The notes under the pieces were generated by a model. It saw nothing but the letters and a program-made list of their open reading frames with translations, made no database searches and was not told the origin of the DNA. This document shows, in pieces, positions 48,780 through 60,665 of a stretch of 64,000 nt of DNA. This DNA comes from Orientallactaga sibirica (Eukaryota; Chordata; Mammalia; Rodentia; Dipodidae). Numbering within the stretch: the stretch's first letter is position 1; each line of letters opens with the position of its first letter. Location of the stretch: NCBI GenBank assembly GCA_036365145.1, contig JAEOAD010002231.1, positions 5,749,501 through 5,813,500 on the forward strand. Direction: 5' to 3'. The position numbers were made by a program, and so were the translations under genes.

Positions 48780-49835
48780 ACTTTACACAGTCATTATAAG
48801 GGGGAAGGCCTTCCACTCTGTGGCTCTTACAATCTTTCCACCCCTCTTTCTAAAAATTCCCTGAGCCATTGTGGGTGTGCTTTAAGTCTACTTTAGTGTT
48901 GTGCTCTCAGCAGGTTCTGGATTTCTTCTTTTGTGCTCTTTGAGTATCCTCAGTGTCTGTCTCCATGACTCTGGTGCTGGGTGACAGCTCATTATTGAAG
49001 CAGCACTCTTGCTCTTCTGACAATTCCTTTGTGGTTTCTCCTGGGCCCTGGCTGATGTGTGAGGGGTATTTCATCTCCTCAGTTCTAGCTGCCTTCTGAA
49101 AAAGAAAAAATAGATTCTCCAAAAGACACTGTGGCCAGCATGGGTTCAATGGGATAAGCATTATTAAGAGAGAATTTGGTGGGTGTAGTAACCCTTTTGG
49201 CTAAAGACTAGTGGGAGCTTCTTGTAATCCATGACCTTGGTCTACATAGGTTTTTGACTCAGTTCCCAGGTCCAGCTAAGTTCCTTTCCAGTGAGCAAAT
49301 CTCTTACCCGATTAGAGAGCCATTCATTACCCACCTAGGCTGGCTGCCACTGTTGCACAGGCCTGCCCATCTTGTCAGGCTGATTGCTTTTGTATAGCAG
49401 TGTCTCCTGTTAGCACACAAGGTTGCTGGCCACTTTCCCCCAGAAGCTCATATAGTGCTTTCCAACACTATACAGGCAGACCATCTGGGAACTGGTTTCC
49501 TTCCAGATTCCAGCGTAATCTCTCCATGTTCTGTGTCTGCAGCATGTGGTGCCTTCAGAATAAGGTCTTATCTTTTACTTCAGGTGGGTAATCAAGTGTT
49601 TTGACAGAAGCCTGCCTTGTTTTAGGGACCTTGAAGGTCTCTCTGATCAACAGCTCAATGTGGATTGTAACCAGTTTCTGGTACTGGGAGTTACAATCAA
49701 GAGCCAAATACTTTAGAGTTAGGCTTCATCCCACCCTTTCCAGGGCCCTTCTTACCAAAGGATCTCTGAAAATTCCTGGTGAGGGTTGTATCATTTAATC
49801 TGCTACCCAGGAAAAAGGTTTCTTTCTTTGGTGCC
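48780..49835 (-). mobile_element. L1 3'-UTR fragment, minus strand
   Basis: About 1 kb of the same 3'-UTR type as at 5.3-6.4 and 10.9-12.0 kb, including TTCCCTGAGCCATTGTGGG, TCCTGGGCCCTGGCTGATG and GGTAATCAAGTGTTTTGACA. The small open frames on both strands here are chance. Confidence 0.8.
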
Positions 49836-49967
49836 TATGGTAAGTGTTCTTTACAAAAATATTTCATCTAGCCTTAGCTAATCTTTTGCCTATTTATTTC
49901 TTGTGCATCATTCTGTTATACATTATGACTTATTCCAGAGTAGTTATACCCAGTAGAAATTTCTGCA

Positions 49968-50215
49968 GTAGAGTGGGGAAATGGCTCAATTGGTGGCACA
50001 CTTGTCAAGTATGTGTGAGGACCTCAGTTCAAATTCCAACTACCCACCTAAGTGCCGTGTGGGAGTGGTGGCCCTCTTCTAATGCTAGCACTTGGAGGGC
50101 AGAGACAAGGAATCTCCAGGGCAAGCTGCCTAGCTAAACAAGCCAAATTAATGAGATGTGGATTCAAGTGAGAGGCCTTGTTTTAATAAATAAGGTGGAG
50201 ATGCATATTATAAAT
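49968..50215 (+). repeat. B3-like SINE
   Basis: GAGTGGGGAAATGGCTCAAT head, GACCTCAGTTCAAATTCCAA, GGCAGAGACAAGGAATCTCC and a vestigial tail. Confidence 0.65.
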
Positions 50216-50344
50216 AAAATGAAAAAAAACTAATAAATTTACTGTAAACATTCTAAAAAAAAAAACATTTTTCTGTCCTCCTCTTAACTGGGCTTCAAGG
50301 ATTAGGAGACTAGAGACTCCTGGAGGAAGCATGGCAAGTGAGCA

Positions 50345-50512
50345 AAGAACATGGTGGTTAAGACACTTGCCTACAAAGCAAAAGGACCCACTTTCAATTC
50401 CCCAGTTCCCACATAGGCCAGATGCACAAGGTGGCACATGAATCTGGAGTTCATTTGCAGAAGCTAGAGGCCCTTGTGTGGCCATTCTCTCTTAAATAAT
50501 TAAATTACATTA
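50345..50512 (+). repeat. DIP SINE, short tail
   Basis: Starts inside the head (ACATGGTGGTTAAGACACTT), full middle, and a tail reduced to TCTCTCTTAAATAATTAA. Confidence 0.75.
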
Positions 50513-51149
50513 AACAAATCAAGAAATTCAGAGTCACTTCATCTTCTTGCTAGAAAAGATCAGTTAGAAACAGGTTATAAAGTATTCTTGGTAAAAAATA
50601 AGTTAATACCTGACAGTTCATGTGACTGTTTTTGTGTCCTCAAGAGAGAGGTTGATGCCACCTGCCTACTTAATTTTCACTCACAATTATGCTGTTTGTG
50701 TTAATAGCAATGTGGTGTCATTTAGCTTCTGACCATTTTCAGCAGGAGTTGTATGTGTTTATTCACCACACGGTTTACTCAGCATGGCAATAGGCTGATT
50801 AGGACTGACTTATAACTACTTATTTTCTTCAGCTTTGATTCTGAAAGATTGCTTACTTGAAAAAGCATTAACTAAAGTTGGCTGGGGAAATCTGTGATCA
50901 TAAAACAGAACAAATACAATTAAACTATGGACGAATTAAACCCCAAGACCCCATTGGGCTCAAGAAACCATCTGGCTATTTTTGCAGAGGCTCAACCAAC
51001 AATAGACATGATCATATTTAGTGTCCTAGTAAATAAGCTGTACCGTGGACCTCTGTCATTTTGTTCAGTTAGCTTTTAAGATTATAAAGTCTGCATGTGT
51101 TTTCCTTCAGATGTTGTTTTTCCTTCTATTGTTAATTACTATTATTTAT

Positions 51150-51330
51150 AATGAGACCATACAGCTAACACTGTTAGTCACATACATTATCTGATTTAGT
51201 AGCCTTATTAATATTGTATGGTAATGTTGTACTTAGGCCAATTGATGATTTCATGAAGGCATAGAAGGTTTAACTTGCTTGAAACTATGGTATCAAGTAA
51301 GTGGAGGAAACGGGTGTGGAATCTCGCCTA
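51150..51330 (+). repeat. MIR-like fragment
   Basis: CATTATCTGATTTAGTAGCC, a central GATGATTTCATGAAGGCATA and AGAAGGTTTAACTTGCTTGA match the MIR order. Confidence 0.55.
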
Positions 51331-51494
51331 CCACTAAAATCAAGGACATAATTATTTAGCTTTCTTCTGTTTATAAAGTTAAAGTGCATTTTAGTGAATG
51401 CTGGAGGAAAAAGCACAAAATGTTTTTAAATGTTGGAAATGGATAGCAAAAGTAATGCTTTTTAAGCCTTTCTATAATGTCCCTTACTACAAAA

Positions 51495-51836
51495 CATTTT
51501 TGTGTGTGTGTGTGTATCATATGCACTTGTGCAGATTCATAGACCAATACACACATGTACAAAGACCCAATGTGAATGCTGGGTGTCTTTCTCTTTTGAT
51601 CACTCATCCATGTGTTTCCTTGTGATGAAGTCTTAATCAACCCTGAGCTTCCATTTCTAGTCAGTGAGCCCCAGTGATCCTCCAGTCTCCACCCACATAG
51701 GTCTGTGGTTATAGATGTGTCTGATCATGCCCAGGTTTTCTTCGGCATGGGTAGTGAGAAATTAAACTCAAGCAATATCAAGCCCCATGCTTATGCAGCA
51801 GGAGTTCTTGCCCATTGAGTCTGCTCATCAGCCTAA
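51495..51836 (-). repeat. B3-like SINE, reversed
   Basis: (GT)n at 51499-51515, GTGAATGCTGGGTGTCTTTC, GAGCCCCAGTGATCCTCCAG, ending CCCATTGAGTCTGCTCATCA. Confidence 0.65.
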
Positions 51837-53690
51837 TATATAACTTTAAAAAAATTCTTCTATCCTGTAATTCTATGGACCATGTAACTAATGGTACATT
51901 TTACCCTTTGTGAGTATCTTTGAATAATTATGATAACTGTTAGATTTTATATTTAATGGTAAAATGCTCTTCTACCTACCTATCCATATGGAATCTCTTC
52001 TGTAAATAAATTGTTCATGTTCTTCAATATGCTTTCTTTTCTTTCTGTTCATGAGCTTTCCTGTAACTTTCCATGTAGTTTTGAGGATATTTGTTAGAAT
52101 TTGTTTCAATGTTGTCCATACCTTTTTAGTGAAATAAATCTTTTTTATCTTAAGAATAATATTCATCTGTAAACTATATCAATATTGGCTTATTAAGCCT
52201 TCTTTGAGTATCTTTCAATGTAGACTTCATTTTAACTTGGCTGATTCTGGATACTTGAAATATCTACTTTTGTCAAAAATGATTTTGTCATGTAATTTAA
52301 CAACCAATTAAAGCCCATTTAAAATATGTGCAAAAGTCAAATAGAATAGACAAAAAGGCATAAGAGGAAAGAACAAGGTAGATTATAACTAGACTACATT
52401 AAATGGAGAACTTTATCATACGTTAATACTGGAATCTATTGTAGAATAATGAGCAACAGATATACTTTACTCACTCCTGCATACTCAATGATTAGCATAA
52501 TGCTGAATGGAAGAATGGATGGATAGTTTTATAAATCATTGTTCTGTCATTTTATATAGAAGACAGAGTCATTACATCAAGATCAGAATTAAATGCTACT
52601 CTGACTTTAGTCTCAATACACAAAAGGAAGAACTTAGACTAAATTTTCATAAAAAATGAACATCATCTTTTCCTCTGGACCAAACAGGAGGTCTACTCAT
52701 CCTGTTGCTCAATCAATTAATTGAACTGTCCTTCGAACTATCCTATATCTGACTAAGTTCTCAATGGAACATAATTTTGATTCTTGAGATTCTTGAGTAA
52801 GCTAAAACTTCTAGCCAGTAATAATTAATGTGCATTTCATATCATCCTCTTTATACAATTCTATAATCTGTGAACCTCAAGCTATGCTGAAAAACAATAA
52901 CAAAATTAAACTTGAACCAGTCTTCTTTATTTCATAGTGCAGAAAACATATAGTCTCATTGTATTTATCAACATTAAATAAATAATTAAATAATTAATAC
53001 AGAAGCTCGATTAAATGAATAGTTTATAGCAAAATGTATACTGTTAAGCATATGCATATTGAAAATCAATTTACTATATTTGATATCCTAGAAATCATTT
53101 TTGCAAGACTCTCATTGTGCCTCTGGTCATTGCTTAGAACATAAACTATAAATGTCTCCTAAACATAAAAAAATGCCCTCACAAAAAAGCCAAAGAACAC
53201 ATAAAGAATATAAATTTCTTCTTGATGCCCTGCAATTGAAAATTATGATACAGGAATGGCATATGCCCAAGCTATCTCTTCTATAGACAACTGGTGAAAA
53301 GCACTAGATTGAATTAGCCATACTAGCTATGGGAGCAGCTATGAAAATTACCCATGTGTAGGCATATGATTCACCATGGTTCAACTAGGCCTAATCACAG
53401 TGTAAATGTCAGTTATATCTCATAATATTTGCCCCATGTAATTTGGGGACTGGGGGTGCTCATTGGAGAGGCAAAAGCAGGGAAATTAATATGGTATTCA
53501 TTTGCTAGAATTGCTGTCATAACTATGACAAATTAGATGGCTTAAAAAATACATATATTTTTCCACAGTTCTTGTCGTTAGAAATCCAAGATGAAGATGT
53601 TGTCATGGTTGATTTATTCTGAGGCCTCCCTTTCTCTGTCTTTCTCTGGTATTTTCACCTGTGTCTCTGTATGTTCTCTTCTCTCCTTTA
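51837..53690. other. Intron sequence without recognisable feature
   Basis: AT-rich unique sequence; no open frame and no repeat recognised. Confidence 0.6.
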
Positions 53691-53699
53691 AAAAAGTTT

Positions 53700-53714
<15 letters not shown>

Positions 53715-53732
<18 letters not shown>

Positions 53733-53825
53733 CATATCAGGGTCTCTTCCTGCAGCATATGAACACCAGATGCGTTCAGGCTTTTCAAGAAAATGTCTTT
53801 AACCACTGATCCATCTCTCAAGCCC
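53715..53825 (-). repeat. Diverged tRNA-headed SINE, reversed
   Basis: GAACACCAGATGCGTTCAGG, then CTTTAACCACTGATCCATCT and CTCAAGCC, a DIP or related head in reverse. It is preceded by (GT)n at 53704-53730. Confidence 0.55.
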
Positions 53826-54106
53826 TCCTCTCCTCTTCTTATAAGGGTATCATTTTCGGTGGATTAGAGTCTGGCCACATAGTTTCATTTTATCTTAGAT
53901 TTTACCACTTTAAATGTCTGTCTTGACATTCATTGTTAGATGGTGGGGACTGGGACTTTAGAATATGGCTTGGGAAGATACAATTCTGCCTATAACAAAG
54001 AGGTCATGTAAGGTCTTTGAAAGTAACTCCTTTGATCCAAGTCACCTCGGATTTTTGTAGCTACCTTGCAGCAAGTAGGGATTCTGCCATAAAGATTACA
54101 AGGTCC

Positions 54107-54389
54107 GGGCTGGAGAGATGGCTTAGCGGTTAAGGTGCCTGCCTCCTAAGCCTAAGAACGCTGGTTCCAATCTCCAGGTCCCACGTTTAGCCAGATGCAA
54201 AGTGACGCAAGGGCGCAATGTAGCACTTGCCCACAAGGGGGCACACGCATCTGGATTTCGTTCACAGCAGCTGAGAGACTGCTGGCACGCCCATCTCTAT
54301 CTGTCTCCCTCTTCCTCTCTGTCTGTCTCTCTCTGTGTCTCTCTCCAAAAAAAAAAAAAAATTAAAAATTTTTAAAAATTAAAAAAAAA
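54107..54389 (+). repeat. Young DIP SINE, long subfamily
   Basis: GGGCTGGAGAGATGGCTTAG head, CGCTGGTTCCAATCTCCAGG, then AAAGTGACGCAAGGGCGCAA. It ends in an A-rich tail. Perfect 12-bp duplication ATTACAAGGTCC (54095-54106, 54390-54401). Confidence 0.92.
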
Positions 54390-54401
54390 ATTACAAGGTC
54401 C

Positions 54402-56375
54402 AAGGGTGAGAAATAATAAGTAAAGGACTATGTGCCCCTCCTCGTCTCATTCTAGTCCTGCCCTTTAGCTAAAAGAAAATGGGGGGGGGTGAAATTTTGA
54501 TGTTTATTCGACTTGAATATCTTCCTTCTATTTTCAACTCTAGTTGGCAGAATTTGCTTCCACTCCCCCTTGTTCCTCCACCTATTTTTCCTCTATCTAT
54601 GCATTAGAGCAAAAGCTCCTTTTGAAATTACTTCATAATCACACCTTGACATAACTTTTGTAACAAGGAAAAATCATATACTTTAATGTGCCCAGCATGA
54701 TACGCCCCTTCCTCTAAGACAGCACCAAAAATGACTCTTGCCTCTTTAGCTTTTTTGCTGTCTAGTGTCAAGCAATTCCCATACATTATTTATGTAGCCC
54801 ATATATTAGCTAACATCATGTATACTCTGGCTTATAATCTTCTTGTGTCCTGAATGATAAAAATTTAGATTTTACTGAAGATTTGATAGATATATCTAAA
54901 AACAGAATTTTTCTCACAGCATAAATTCCTTCCAGCCTTCAATCTTCTGGCAGCAGGCAAGCATATATGACTTTTTCCTCCTTTCTATGCCCTTTACCAT
55001 TTTCTTCTCCCTCTCTTTCCTTCTTTCAGCTCTTCCTTGATCCATTTCTCCACTTTTTAATGACAAATTATGCAGCACTTATAATTAAATTTATAGCACT
55101 ATTCCTATAAGGAATAATTTGAAAGTCAAAAAACCCCCAACTACATTTGCTACCATGCTCAGCAGACACAATAGCCTCCATTTATCCAATTTTAGTCTCT
55201 TTCAAGTTATAAGGGGGGTTATAAAGACAAAAATCATATTTTTCTACTACATGTCACACAAATGTTTCATCTGTATGAATGGCATTATTTTCTCAATGTT
55301 CTTTCAGATATCTTTGTGCTGTTTGTGTTTTTATTTCATTTCAGAAAAAATTTCACAGAGATTTTCTTCTACAATATTGTTTAGATTTTAGACCCCCTCA
55401 AAGCCTGAAACTCTGTTTCTGTACATTCTTTATTCATGGTATTTCCAAGCTTTGTGGTTTTGCTGAATCATTTATATGCCTCACAAACTGTCTTTAACCT
55501 GTTTTATTTATAAATGTTTAGGTTTGATGGAATCATGCATGGTGTTTACTTCATAACTTTTGATTCTCAAGTATTATCCTCAGAATATGTCTTGTGATTT
55601 CATCATTGTACAAGAAAAGTGACAGAATCTATAAGTTTTTGAAGCAAGAATTTCTAAAGCCTCTTGCTGTAGCTATCTAAGCCCAGATGAGGAACATGAT
55701 TTTTTATTGACATACCCAAGTAATACATAAAAACTTCACATAGTAAATCTACAAAGTATAAAAGCGTCTTAAAATAATTGAAAACAACATGCAGAATAGT
55801 AGTTCTATACCTAAATGGAATAGGAGCTTAAATATTAATTAGAATACATAATGGTACCCCTACTATATAAAAAGCAAAAGATCAAGTATAAAACAAATCT
55901 CTTTATATAGAGTGTCCCACTAGAAATTGAAAGCTAGTGAGAGGTAGATATTTGTTATGTGTCACAGTTATCCATCTTTGTTTGTACTTTAAGAAACAGA
56001 GAATGAGAAGACAATGTTTCTCTTCATTGTGAATATTATAAGCTATGTCTCAATCATCACACCTTCTAATCATGACATTTGTTGGGGAAAAAAATCCCCA
56101 AACTAGGTATTTTTTTGTTTTGTTTTGTTTGTTTTTGTTTTTTATCATTTATTTTTTTATTTATATTATTCTAATTTTACATTCATAATTGTAACTCCAT
56201 TATCCTCCTCCCTGTCCTCCCTCTTCCAAAGAGACCCTCAAAGTCTCCCAAACTAGGGATTTTTAATAGGAAGGATTCAACACAGACCTTCAAATCCAGT
56301 ACTATGAGGTAATAAGTACATAAACCAAGTGAAATTATTTTCTATAAAATAAAGATGTTACTTTAAAAATGTTTC
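54402..56375. other. Intron sequence without recognisable feature
   Basis: Mostly unique. Two overlapping frames near 55119-55497 look like chance (low-complexity, Phe-rich, no start context). A T/G-rich stretch at 56110-56150 is the only simple sequence. Confidence 0.55.
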
Positions 56376-56600
56376 ATTAAATTTATTTGTCTGCATATTT
56401 GAAAGAAACCAGGCAGAAAGATAGAAAGAAAGAGAGAGAGAGAGAGTATGGATATGCCAGGGCCTCCTGTCACTGCAAACAAACACTAAAACACATGTGC
56501 TATTATGTGTAACAGGCTTTACATGGGTACTAGGAATTAAACCCTGGTCATCAGGCTTTGCAAATAAGCACATTTAACCACTGAGTAATCTCCTCACCTT
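56376..56600 (-). repeat. DIP SINE, reversed, diverged
   Basis: (GA)n complement of the tail near 56429-56446, GCCAGGGCCTCCTGTCACTG, ending AACCACTGAGTAATCTCCTC. Confidence 0.75.
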
Positions 56601-56615
56601 TAAAAAACTTTAAAG

Positions 56616-56805
56616 GGGCTGGAGAGATGGCTTAGTGGTTAAGGCATTTGCCTGCAAAGCCAAAGGACCTCAGTTCTATTCCCCAGGACCCACATAACCC
56701 AGATGCACAAGGTGGCACATGCATATGGAGTTCATTTGCAGTGGCTGGAGGCCCTGAATCACCCATTCTCTTTCTCTCTCCCTCATTCTCTCTCACTCTC
56801 TCAAA

Positions 56806-56844
<39 letters not shown>

Positions 56845-56875
56845 GTAAGTAAGTAAGTAAATAAATTTTTTAAAA
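56616..56875 (+). repeat. DIP SINE, long AAAT/AAGT tail
   Basis: GGGGCTGGAGAGATGGCTTA head. The tail is a (AAAT)n array followed by (AAGT)n at about 56802-56862. It lies 15 bases from an opposite DIP copy. Confidence 0.85.
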
Positions 56876-57672
56876 GAATTTAAAACTTTTTGAAGAAAAG
56901 TATCAAGTTTCTGTCAATTGATAATTTAATGACAAAAATAAAATTATAATTCTCTAAAATGTATAAGTTTGAACACATATTTTAATCAAATTGATGAGCA
57001 TGGTTACATTATTAGAGTAGAAAAAACATAATTGTATTTATGTGAATTTTAAGTATAAGAAAAAACCATTAATATTTTATACATTCATTTAGAATCTGTT
57101 TTCCAATATAACTATAGATATACTCCAGATTGAGGATTAGTAGTTCTAGCTAATAATCTCATTTGGCATTTGCATCTTTTATTTTGGCCTCTGATTCATC
57201 TGGAAGAGAATTTTCACATGTGTTTTATTTTACTTTTGGATATGTAGCTACTTAAACCTGGCATATGTCCTTGTCCATCTGCCTTGACATTGGTCTGATT
57301 GTTCCTTGTTCTGGAGAGCCTTAAGTCTGCAACAGAGCAGTTCTTCTATAATACAGGAATAATTCCAAGGACTAGATTTTACTCATTTCAATAAGAGGCT
57401 TTGGGACCAACTGGTCACAAACCACTACCTAATCTTACAATCTGAATGCCTCATCAAGCACCTGACATTTTTCTCTGGTCTCTGTCTTTCCATGTTCTTT
57501 ATCCAATAAGTAATGACTTGTGTTCTGTGTCCTTAGGTCTTCCTTTCTATAGTAACTTCCATGATTTAAGTGTTATGATATATCTCTTCTGACCTAAGAT
57601 CTGTTTCCCTTCATTATGACACCCTCAAAATGCAAGCATGCTGCCATCTCTTACATTTAGGTTGTTTACATT

Positions 57673-58305
57673 TGTGTTAGTCATATTTTTCATCAGTGTG
57701 ACAAACTTGTAAGATAGCAACTCACAGTTTCAGAGGTATCAGCGCATCATTGGCAGGTCCTATAGCTTTGGGCCCAAAGCGAGGCAGAATATCATGGTAG
57801 CAGAAGTATGGGAGAGGAAAGCCATTCACCTCATGGTAGACAAGAAGCAAAAAGAGAGGCCAAAAAGAATGAAGAAAATATCTTGTTTTTCATTCTTCAA
57901 AAACCAATCCCAATGACCTGTTTCCTCCAACCAGGCTTCACCTCCTACTAGCCCATTCAGTATGAATTTATAAATGGATTGGGCTGGAGAGAAGATAGAT
58001 CAGAATTTAAAGGCACTTGCTTGCAAAGCCTGATGGCTCAGGGTTCAAATCACCAGTACCACATAAAACCAGATGCACAAAATGGTGCAGTGGCAAGATG
58101 TCCTGGCATTCCTACTCCCTCTCTCTCCCTCTCTCTTTCTCTCTATATTTGCAAATAAATAAACAATATTATTTAAAAGTGGCTTAAGCCATTGATAAAG
58201 TTAAGGCCCTTATGATTGTACCATGCCTCCACAGTGTTTATTAGGTAAAGACCAAACATTTTATACAGGAGCTTTCAGGTGAGGGAGCTTCATATCCAAA
58301 CCTCA
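57673..58305 (-). repeat. LTR-like repeat (MaLR-type), minus strand, split by a DIP SINE
   Basis: Plus-strand edge TGTGTTAGTC, then CTCACAGTTTCAGAGG and a CACCTCCTACTAGCCC block, ending CATATCCAAACCTCA. This is the layout of reversed MaLR LTRs. The DIP copy at 57981-58180 interrupts it. Target duplications are not clear. Confidence 0.6.
57981..58180 (+). repeat. DIP SINE inside an LTR
   Basis: GGGCTGGAGAGAAGATAGAT head; the body is shortened (the CATCTGGAGTTC part is missing). The tail ends AAATAAATAAACAAT. Confidence 0.8.
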
Positions 58306-58894
58306 ATTTGCTTTCTGCTTTTACCCCTCTGTTTAAGTTCATTGTGATTACAGACATATCACTGTAACATAACTAGCCAAAGTAACCTTTAAGTATTTCT
58401 AAATTTATTGATAGTCATCCATGACTATATTGAAGTAATAGTCAATTTTTGATCATATCCACTTGGCAAGTAAGAAATTTACGTCTGAAATGTTTCTATC
58501 CTGTTCATAGTGTTACTAATAGCTATAAAGTGGTCTAGACAGAAACAATATAGGCATAACCAAAATCTTCTTTTCCTTAGCTGACATCCAAAAAATGACA
58601 GTATCCTTTAATTAACTCAATAGTCATACAGGTAGATTCTTTTCCTAAATCCTAAGTTTCTGTCCAAATTTTACTTAGAGCTACATAATTCCTTGCCCAG
58701 ATTAGAATATCTATGAAAAAAAAAAACTCTGAAAACCCCATTATATCTCACTTAGGTGACATTATTTCCATATGGCCTTCAAAGTGATCACTTCAAATCT
58801 GAACTTACAAAGACCTTCTTGAAAATTCCTCAGTGGCTTCTGTGGCCTTGAACATATACTATTCACCTGTCTCACATATATGATCATATATACT

Positions 58895-58897
58895 CAT

Positions 58898-58936
<39 letters not shown>

Positions 58937-59008
58937 GTACAGTCATAAGGACCTTAACTTTATCAATAATTTAAATCATGTATGTATGTATGTATGTATG
59001 TATGTGTG
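58895..59008. repeat. (CA)n, (TA)n and (TATG)n cluster
   Basis: CA run near 58898-58923, a short TA run to 58936, then six ATGT-type units near 58978-59004, separated by about 40 bases of other sequence. Confidence 0.9.
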
Positions 59009-59714
59009 TGTAAGATGTCAATAAATTAAGAAATACACAGCATGCACTACTGATCCATTTGGTAATTCATTTAGTCTTTGCTTCAACACTAAATAGAGTC
59101 AAATTTAAAAACATACACCTTAAAATAGCAGGGAAAATCATAGATTAGTACTGCTGGAAGCCTCGATCACAGAAGTTTCTTACTACAATGGGCAGTGGTT
59201 AGTGCAGAGATGCATAGCTGGCAAAATTGCCAAGAATTTGTGACTACTGTGTGCTCAGCCTCAAACAGGACATCTAAACCACTCAAAGAACCTTACATAA
59301 GTGGGTGCAAAAAGAATATAAGAGAAGGGGTATGGAGAGGAGGACTGTGAAACGCTATCTTCTGAATAGAACATGACCTTTACACTCATGAATTCACAGC
59401 AGTTGTGGTTTTCTGAACAAGATGGAGCCTGCCTATACATCACCTTCAGTGGAGGAAGGATACATGAGACCCAATACATCCACAAGTAGCTAAGGGTTGC
59501 AGAGAGAAGGGAGTTAGATTCATCAGTTGTGTAGCCACTTGAAAACCTTCCTTTTTATGATAAATAAGTTTCTACTCAGGATCATCCAAGGAACCCTAAT
59601 TTAACTCAATGGGCTTTAAAATGTCAGGAAAGTAAGATGGGGATTATTTGGAGAAGAAGAAAGATGTTAATTAGATAAGGTGATAAGAAAGGGTAATTGG
59701 GGGGAATAAAATCC

Positions 59715-59738
59715 AAATACATTTGTATATAAATGCAA

Positions 59739-59792
<54 letters not shown>

Positions 59793-59872
59793 ATATAAAT
59801 GCAAATGTATATATATATATATGTATATTTGTATATAAATATAAATATATATATATATATGCACTTAGAGTT
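59715..59872. repeat. AT-rich compound repeat
   Basis: Three spaced copies of a TTTGTATATAAAT-containing unit (about 59720, 59788, 59828) separated by (TA)n, the longest at about 59742-59788. The first two copies contain CAAATG facing CATTTG or ATTTG, so each can fold back. Confidence 0.9.
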
Positions 59873-60139
59873 ACATTTTTTTTTTTCAGGGAAAATAGTC
59901 CTATGACTATGACTGTTGGTTTTCTGTCTCTCTATATATCCCATGATCCCAAGCCAGGTCAAATAGCAAATTATGGTGTATTAATAAAATATTGATACTA
60001 ATATTAAAGAAAAACTTTACCTCCTAGTTAATGTTAATATAATTATCAATTCAAAAAGAACATCTGGAAAATATTAGAACTAAACACATTTATAATAATA
60101 TTTTAACATATATACCTATATTTACTTATACTACTCAAT

Positions 60140-60440
60140 GACTTGTATACCCTCAAAATGTGTATTCTGAACCTGTATCCTACAGTGTGACTCTATTAAA
60201 AGATGATCCAGGGACATAATTAAGATTAAATGAGGTCATAAGGGTAGGATTCTTACATGACAAGAATAGTGTTCTTATAAGAGGGGACATGAGAGAGGTC
60301 CTGTAAATACACAAGATGATGGCCGCCTACAAGCCATGGAAAAGGCCCTCACCAGAACCCATCCATGCATGGAACCCTGATCTCAGGAATCAGCCTCAAA
60401 AAACATGAAAAATAAATTACAGCATACTGCAATGACAGCT
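60140..60440 (+). repeat. MLT1-like ancient LTR, plus strand
   Basis: Carries the mammalian-wide MaLR core: TAATTAAGATTAAATGAGGT, GTGTTCTTATAAGAGG, then a GGCCGCCTACAAGCC block and AATAAATTACAGC near the end. It is strongly diverged. Confidence 0.7.
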
Positions 60441-60509
60441 CTAGCTAAGACAGTTACTATTTTATTGTTAGCTATTAAAACATAGTAACAGTTTTTACAG
60501 GTTTTCTCC

Positions 60510-60665
60510 TCATCACAACCATCAGAAGTTAACCTCGTTTTACAAATTGGAAAGCTGAGGTCTTAGGTGAATGTATATGCTCATATACATATTGACTAGC
60601 AAAGCTAGGGGAGGCCATATCTCCTGGCTCTTCACCCACTCTTGTATCATCTATGCTATGATATA
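60510..60665 (+). repeat. MIR-like fragment
   Basis: TTTTACAAATTGGAAAGCTG AGG, then GACTAGCAAAGCTAGGGGAG and TGGCTCTTCACCCACTCTTG follow the MIR core-to-3' order. Confidence 0.6.

Noticed and set aside
55119..55497. Two overlapping plus-strand open frames
   Set aside because: Phe/Ile-rich AT-driven translations without family resemblance or splice context.
59624..59962. Open frames of about 65-112 codons rich in Tyr and Ile
   Set aside because: Translation of (TA)n microsatellite, not a gene.
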